64,000 bases of DNA, from contig CBDAQP010000001.1 in assembly GCA_965199245.1 (NCBI GenBank), positions 124,001 to 188,000 of the forward strand, in the 5' to 3' direction. The stretch is from Carbonatibacter sp965199245. Lineage in GTDB: Bacteria > Pseudomonadota > Alphaproteobacteria > Kiloniellales > Kiloniellaceae. Each line of letters begins with the position of its first letter. Position 1 is the first letter of the stretch. Positions 59,315-64,000 of this stretch are shown in pieces. The position numbers and the translations under genes are program-made. The notes below the pieces were generated by a model. It did no database searches. It was given only the letters and a program-made list of their open reading frames with translations, and had not been told where the DNA came from.

Positions 59315-59914
59315 TTAAGCAGTGCGGCGGTATTCTTTCATGGCATCGAGGAGCCAATCGACAAGGTATTCGGCGAAGGACGGGCGGACATAAAGTCGCC
59401 AGGTTGGCGACTCGTCGAGCATCTGGATGATACAGGGGGCCTTTTCAATACGGGCCTGGGCGCAGTCACCAGGTTTGAAAGACCAGGCATCCATATCCAG
59501 ACGACAGGATTTTTTCATCACTTCCCGCGCCTTTGCGCCAGAGAGTTCAAGGCAGGTGCGATTGCCAGAAACATCAACAACAGAAACATGCTGTCCATCA
59601 AGTGCGTCTCTTAATTTAGCTGTCAGGTCGTCTTGCGTATCAACCGGGCCGACGATATGCCATTCATCGGGGCTGAGCCAAAAGATCGTATAATCATCAG
59701 AACTATTAAAACTGTTGGCTTTTGTCGGGACATCAAGCCCGATGACAGATTTCACCCCGCCCTTGAATTTTGGACTGCGGGCATTGCCGCGAATGGTCAC
59801 CTGTGCCTGAAAAGGAACCTCCCTCAGGTCAACGCCAGACTCCCGACCAGAGGAACCGTTGATCATATCCTGGTACCTGTCCGCAACAATAGTGCGACGA
59901 AATTCATCAGCCAT
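59315..59914 (-). CDS. soxG: Sarcosine oxidase gamma subunit
   Basis: About 199 residues. KGGVKSVIGLDVPTKANSFN, WLSPDEWHIVGP, DVSGNRTCLELSGAKAREVM and the Arg-rich C terminus match SoxG, the small structural subunit that supports the tetrahydrofolate-binding part of the enzyme. ATG at 59914 overlaps the soxA end by 8 bp; GGGAGAA lies upstream. Last gene of soxBDAG. Confidence 0.92.
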   Translation of the reverse strand: MADEFRRTIVADRYQDMINGSSGRESGVDLREVPFQAQVTIRGNARSPKFKGGVKSVIGLDVPTKANSFNSSDDYTIFWLSPDEWHIVGPVDTQDDLTAKLRDALDGQHVSVVDVSGNRTCLELSGAKAREVMKKSCRLDMDAWSFKPGDCAQARIEKAPCIIQMLDESPTWRLYVRPSFAEYLVDWLLDAMKEYRRTA

Positions 59915-62900
59915 CACGACGTTCTCCCTTTACATCGTAGAAGACCGGGCTGACAATTTTTACCTTTGTCACCTTGCCACGGTCGTGTGCGTAAATCCAA
60001 TCGCCCATGCGCCCCAGGCCATCCTTGCACATCGCCAGCGCAATGGAATGATCGAGGTTTGGACTCCAGTAACTGGAAGTCACATGTCCCAACATGGGCG
60101 CGGGCAGGGCCTGTTCGCGCGCGTTGGTCAACTGCGCCCCCTCTGTCAAGACCTCGCGCGGATTTTCGGTCAGGAGACCGACCATCTGTTTGCGCCCCTC
60201 GCGTGCCGTGTCCGCACGGATAAAGGAGCGGCGACCGATAAAATCGCCTTTCTTTTTCGCGACGATCCAATCCATTCCCAAATCCATAGGCGTCTGGGTG
60301 CCATCGGTATCCTGACCAATGATGACAAAGCCCTTTTCAGCCCGCAGAACGTGCATAGTTTCTGTTCCATAAGGCGTAATGTCATACTTGCGCCCCGCCT
60401 CCATACAGGCTTTCCAGACATGGAGGCCATGCCAGTTGCGCACATTTATTTCGTAGGACAGATCACCCGTAAATGAAATACGGAATACCCGCGCGGGAAC
60501 ACCTGCAACCGTTCCTTCGCGCATGGTCATAAAGGGAAAGGCATCCTGGGAAAAATCAATATCAGAACAAATATCCTGCATCAATGCGCGGGACTTTGGC
60601 CCACCGATAGTCAGCGTTGCCCATTCTTCTGTGACAGAGGTACAATAGACCTCAAGATCAGGCCATTCGGTCTGGAGATATTCTTCCAGCCAGTCAAGGA
60701 CGCCTGCGGCCCCGCCTGTCGTCGTGGTCATATGGAAATGGTTTTCGCCAAGACGCGTGGTCACACCATCGTCAAAGACCATGCCATCCTCTTTGAGCAT
60801 AAAGCCATAACGCGCCGAACCAACGGGAAGTTTCAACCACGCATTGGTATAAATCCGGTTCAAAAACTGCGCCGCATCTTTTCCCTGAATGTCAATCTTC
60901 CCAAGGGTCGAGGCATCGAGAATCCCGACAGAATCCCGCAATGCCTTTGATTCGCGCGTCACAGCGGCATGCATATCTTCGCCCGCCCTGGGGTAATACC
61001 ACGCCCGCAACCACTGACCGACGACCTCGAAATCCGCACCACTTTCAACATGCCAGCTGTGCATCGGTGTTCGTCGAACAGGATCGGACAGATCCCCATT
61101 GATCGATCGCCCGGCCAGGGCCCCAAAGGTCACAGGCGTATAGGGCGGGCGGAAAGTTGTGGTTCCGACCTCTGGAATCGCTTTGCCAATTTGATGGGAT
61201 AAAATCGCCAGACCGTTGACATTGGACATTTTGCCCTGATCTGTCGCCATGCCGTTTGTGGTAAAGCGTTTCATATGTTCAACAGAGTGCATCCCCTCAC
61301 GCGCAGCAAGCATAATATCCGCCGCTGTGACATCGTGCTGATAATCGACAAAATGCTTGCGCGGGCCTTGCCCGACAGGGTGGTCGGTCGGCACAACCCA
61401 ATAGGCCAGAATGTCCTGTTCTTCACGCACGAGTGCCTTGGCCTCAAGGGTCACCTTGCCCTTGCCAAAACCAGCGTCTTTTGCCGCCTGCGCCCCCGCC
61501 TCTGCGCCTTGATTCAAGGCCTCCTGCAAGGTAAAGGCACCGGAACACGCCCCGACCGTGCGTTCTTTTTGAACGGATTTATTGGGAACAAAGCAGGCTT
61601 TGTCATCGTCATAACGCAACTTACCCATCGACTGAGAGAACAGATGAACCGCAGGGTTCCAGCCTCCTGACATCAGGATTGTATCGCAGTCAATCCGGTG
61701 TTTTTGCCCCGTGACTCGCTGACCATCCGGGGACACAGCCGCCACCATGACACCAGACACCCGTTTTTTGCCCAGTGTTTCGACAATACCCGAACCCGTG
61801 ATGACGTCCACGCCTTTTTTGCGCACAGCGTGAACCAATTCACTGTCTGCATCTGCGCGCAGATCGACAACAGCCGCAATATCCATCCCGGCATCCAGAA
61901 TATCCAGGGCCGCCGCATAAGCCGAATCATTATTAGTAAAGACAACACCACGCTTACCCGGCAAGGCTCCATAGCGATTGACATAAGTCTGCCCCGCAGA
62001 GGCCAGCAAAATTCCAGGGCGGTCGTTGTCCGCAAAAACCAGCGGACGTTCATGTGCCCCCGTTGCCAAAACAATTTGACCCGCGCGAATATGCCAAAGC
62101 CGATGACGCGGCAAATCAGGACAGGCCCCCGGCCCCATATGATCGGTGCGCCGTTCATGAACAGTCACATAGTTGTGGTCATAATAACCAAAGGCATTTG
62201 CCCGTTTGAGCAGGCGCACATTGTCCAGGCCCGCAAGCTCCGCGAGAGTATCTTCAACCCACGCACGCGCGGGGCGATCATTGATAATATCGCGGGTATT
62301 ATTGAGCGAGCCGCCAAAATCAGCCTGCTCATCAACCAAGATCACACGCCCACCTGTACGCCCGGCCTCCAGGGCGGCACTCAAGCCTGCAGGCCCTGAA
62401 CCAATCACAAGGACATCACAAAATTCATTCATGTGATCGTAACGGTCAGGGTCTGGCTCACGCGATAGAACGCCCAGTCCGGCAATGCGGCGAATGAGTG
62501 GTTCATAGACCGTCATCCAAAAGGATTTTGGACTCATGAAGGTTTTATAATAAAAGCCTGCGACAAAGAGGCGGGAGGCCCAGCTGGTCGCCACAGCCAT
62601 CACGTCAAAATCAACAGACGGCCAGCAGCTTACAGAACGCGCCTCAAGACCTTCGTAAAGTTCAATCTGGGTCGCACGCAAATTCGGTTCGCTCCGTGGG
62701 CCAGTTTCAAGCTGAACGAGCGCAGATGGCTCGTCCGAACCGCAGGAAACGATCCCGCGCGGGCGGTGGGTTTTGAAACTGCGCCCGACAAGATGCACCC
62801 CATTCGCGACCAGTGCAGACGCCAGGGTGTCGCCCTGAACACCCGTCAGCGCACGCCCGTTAAAGGTAAAATTGATGACTTTGGACCGATCGACACAGGT

Positions 62901-62930
62901 TCCAGAAGTGCTGCGAAACTGTTCTGCCAT
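59907..62930 (-). CDS. soxA: Sarcosine oxidase alpha subunit
   Basis: 1007 residues. The N-terminal part is a 2Fe-2S-like fold (GRALTGVQGDTLASALVANG) without the cluster cysteines, followed by an NAD-binding Rossmann fold (VLVIGSGPAGLSAALEAGRT) and further ferredoxin reductase-like segments. The C-terminal third is an aminomethyltransferase (GcvT-like) domain that binds tetrahydrofolate (GKIDIQGKDAAQFLNRIYTN, then YEINVRNWHG). Oxidises sarcosine to glycine with transfer of formaldehyde to folate. TAATG overlap with soxD. Confidence 0.95.
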   Translation of the reverse strand: MAEQFRSTSGTCVDRSKVINFTFNGRALTGVQGDTLASALVANGVHLVGRSFKTHRPRGIVSCGSDEPSALVQLETGPRSEPNLRATQIELYEGLEARSVSCWPSVDFDVMAVATSWASRLFVAGFYYKTFMSPKSFWMTVYEPLIRRIAGLGVLSREPDPDRYDHMNEFCDVLVIGSGPAGLSAALEAGRTGGRVILVDEQADFGGSLNNTRDIINDRPARAWVEDTLAELAGLDNVRLLKRANAFGYYDHNYVTVHERRTDHMGPGACPDLPRHRLWHIRAGQIVLATGAHERPLVFADNDRPGILLASAGQTYVNRYGALPGKRGVVFTNNDSAYAAALDILDAGMDIAAVVDLRADADSELVHAVRKKGVDVITGSGIVETLGKKRVSGVMVAAVSPDGQRVTGQKHRIDCDTILMSGGWNPAVHLFSQSMGKLRYDDDKACFVPNKSVQKERTVGACSGAFTLQEALNQGAEAGAQAAKDAGFGKGKVTLEAKALVREEQDILAYWVVPTDHPVGQGPRKHFVDYQHDVTAADIMLAAREGMHSVEHMKRFTTNGMATDQGKMSNVNGLAILSHQIGKAIPEVGTTTFRPPYTPVTFGALAGRSINGDLSDPVRRTPMHSWHVESGADFEVVGQWLRAWYYPRAGEDMHAAVTRESKALRDSVGILDASTLGKIDIQGKDAAQFLNRIYTNAWLKLPVGSARYGFMLKEDGMVFDDGVTTRLGENHFHMTTTTGGAAGVLDWLEEYLQTEWPDLEVYCTSVTEEWATLTIGGPKSRALMQDICSDIDFSQDAFPFMTMREGTVAGVPARVFRISFTGDLSYEINVRNWHGLHVWKACMEAGRKYDITPYGTETMHVLRAEKGFVIIGQDTDGTQTPMDLGMDWIVAKKKGDFIGRRSFIRADTAREGRKQMVGLLTENPREVLTEGAQLTNAREQALPAPMLGHVTSSYWSPNLDHSIALAMCKDGLGRMGDWIYAHDRGKVTKVKIVSPVFYDVKGERRDG

Positions 62931-63271
62931 TACGCGCCCTCTTTTTTATCAAAAGTTTTTTTGTCACAAGGCGGAACCTGGTTGGGTTTGCGATCCTCGG
63001 GAATATCAAAGGTTTCGCCCATTTTGTAAACACCAATCATTTCATTCGTGATGGTATCGCGCACAGCATTGAACCATTTGCGACAACCATCGGAGTGAAC
63101 CCAGCGTTCTTTGTGTGCACCCTTTACATTGGTGCGAAAAAAAACGTAATCCCCCCATTCCTGATCCGTCAAGGCATCCGGATCGTGTGGGCGGATAATG
63201 TGTGCTTCGCCGCCGTAGTGAAATTCCGTTTCATCCCGTTCACCACAGAAAGGACATTTAATTCTCAGCAT
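62930..63271 (-). CDS. soxD: Sarcosine oxidase delta subunit
   Basis: 113 residues. LRIKCPFCGERDETEFHYGG carries the CPFC zinc site and two further ligands, followed by HSDGCRKWFNAVRDTI with the Cys of the second half. QEWGDYVFFRTNVKG is the conserved centre. The charged Lys-rich tail ends KKEGA. Overlaps soxA at TAATG (62928-62932). Stands 24 bp after soxB. Confidence 0.93.
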   Translation of the reverse strand: MLRIKCPFCGERDETEFHYGGEAHIIRPHDPDALTDQEWGDYVFFRTNVKGAHKERWVHSDGCRKWFNAVRDTITNEMIGVYKMGETFDIPEDRKPNQVPPCDKKTFDKKEGA

Positions 63272-63295
63272 TTTTTATCCCCTTCGTGTGTAACC

Positions 63296-64000
63296 CTAAT
63301 GTGCGACACCCGCCGCACCGTGTTCATCAATCAACGCGCCCGTCACGAAGCGATCAATCGTAAAGGCGGCGTTCAAGTCATGCGGTTCATCATTCGCAAT
63401 GGTATGGGCATAGCACCAGCCAGACCCGGGCGTGCCCTTGAAACCACCTGTTCCCCACCCGGCATTGACATAAAGATGTTTGATCGGTGTTTTGCCCACA
63501 ATCGGCGACGCATCAGGACAGGTATCCACAATCCCTCCCCAGGTTCGCATCAAACGCGCCCGGCTAAACAGCGGGAAAAGTTCCATCGCAGAGGCCAGCT
63601 GGTCTTCGACAACGTGTAGTGACCCGCGCTGAGAGTAGCCAACGTAAGGATCGATCCCCGCTCCCATCACCAATTCGCCCTTGTCAGACTGCGAGACATA
63701 GACGTGAACCGCATTGGACATGACCACACAATCAATCACAGGTTTCAGTGGTTCGGACACCAGGGCCTGAAGCGGGTGCGATTCGATCGGCAGACGAATC
63801 CCTGCCATATCCGCAACGACAGAGGTGTGCCCTGCACAGGCCATTGCAACCTTTTTGGCCCGAATAGTACCGCGCGTTGTCCGAACGCCCGTGATTTGAC
63901 CCTGTTTAATATCAAGACCCTGGACTTCGCAGTTTTGAATAATATCCACGCCGCGCTCATCTGCGGCGCGGGCATAGCCCCACGCAACCGCATCGTGACG
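63296..64000 (-). CDS. soxB: Sarcosine oxidase beta subunit (partial, 5' end beyond window)
   Basis: At least 234 C-terminal residues of the FAD/FMN-carrying subunit. RHDAVAWGYARAADERGV, MACAGHTSVVADMAGI and YVNAGWGTGGFKGTPGSGWC match the DAO-type oxidoreductase end, including the Gly-rich FAD segment. The frame is open at the right edge of the window (64000). First gene of soxBDAG in this window. Confidence 0.92.
   Translation of the reverse strand, partial: RHDAVAWGYARAADERGVDIIQNCEVQGLDIKQGQITGVRTTRGTIRAKKVAMACAGHTSVVADMAGIRLPIESHPLQALVSEPLKPVIDCVVMSNAVHVYVSQSDKGELVMGAGIDPYVGYSQRGSLHVVEDQLASAMELFPLFSRARLMRTWGGIVDTCPDASPIVGKTPIKHLYVNAGWGTGGFKGTPGSGWCYAHTIANDEPHDLNAAFTIDRFVTGALIDEHGAAGVAH

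Overview
The window looks like an alphaproteobacterial chromosome, most likely a flagellated member of the Rhodospirillales or a close relative. Evidence is the recR-ybaB-dnaX-SRP RNA block, pheA-kdsB-cycM, a ChpT-type histidine phosphotransferase, an NDUFS4-like complex I accessory subunit, clpS-clpA, a Rhodospirillales-style flagellar export cluster and a heterotetrameric sarcosine oxidase operon. No genus can be named from the sequence alone. The many pseudogenes and insertion sequences suggest a genome that is losing genes.

Layout. 1-9 kb: DNA repair and replication genes (recR, ebfC, dnaX), the 4.5S SRP RNA, pheA, kdsB, a membrane cytochrome c, a histidinol-phosphatase-like gene, a MarR regulator, a universal stress protein and leucyl aminopeptidase. 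8.8-12.7 kb: an ECF-type cobalt transporter operon (cbiO, cbiQ, cbiL-like, cbiM and a broken nikK-like gene) behind a cobalamin riboswitch. 12.9-17.3 kb: chpT and a polyamine operon (carboxynorspermidine/carboxyspermidine dehydrogenase, its decarboxylase, agmatinase) that would give spermidine without S-adenosylmethionine decarboxylase. 17.4-20.8 kb: a dead chemoreceptor, then a cupredoxin and a di-haem peroxidase. 

21.2-33.6 kb is the most unusual part, three elements nested in one another. A decayed IS3-family element (21175-33576) is interrupted in orfB by an IS630-family element (22271-33403, TA target duplication). That IS630 in turn holds a Mu-like contractile tail module (about 22550-33000): truncated sheath, tube, frameshifting assembly chaperone, tape measure, hub, spike, baseplate wedge, fibre and fibre chaperone. 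There are no head, lysis or integration genes, so this is not an intact prophage.

33.6-38.3 kb: tRNA-Ser, moaA, a second dead chemoreceptor split by another IS630, tRNA-Met and tRNA-Arg. 38.3-47.5 kb: complex I accessory subunit, DUF1491, clpA, clpS, and a flagellar locus with flhB-fliR-fliQ-fliE-flgC-flgB on the minus strand, divergent from csrA-fhlB-orf-fliOP, where FliO and FliP are one polypeptide. 47.5-51.7 kb: a TAXI-type TRAP transporter with its own UspA protein. 51.7-54.2 kb: a graveyard holding a LuxR remnant, the helicase half of a type I-G (I-U) Cas3 and a broken alkaline phosphatase. 54.3-59.2 kb: tusA, a 2OG-oxygenase-like gene, the queuosine genes queA-tgt-queG and a small lipoprotein. 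59.3-64.0 kb: soxG, soxA, soxD and a partial soxB.

A dispersed element of about 140 bp with imperfect terminal inverted repeats occurs three times (near 10.8, 13.7 and 15.2 kb), with a shortened copy at 54.6 kb. One copy lies inside the cobalt transporter operon and supplies coding sequence to two genes. No CRISPR array or rRNA gene was seen.
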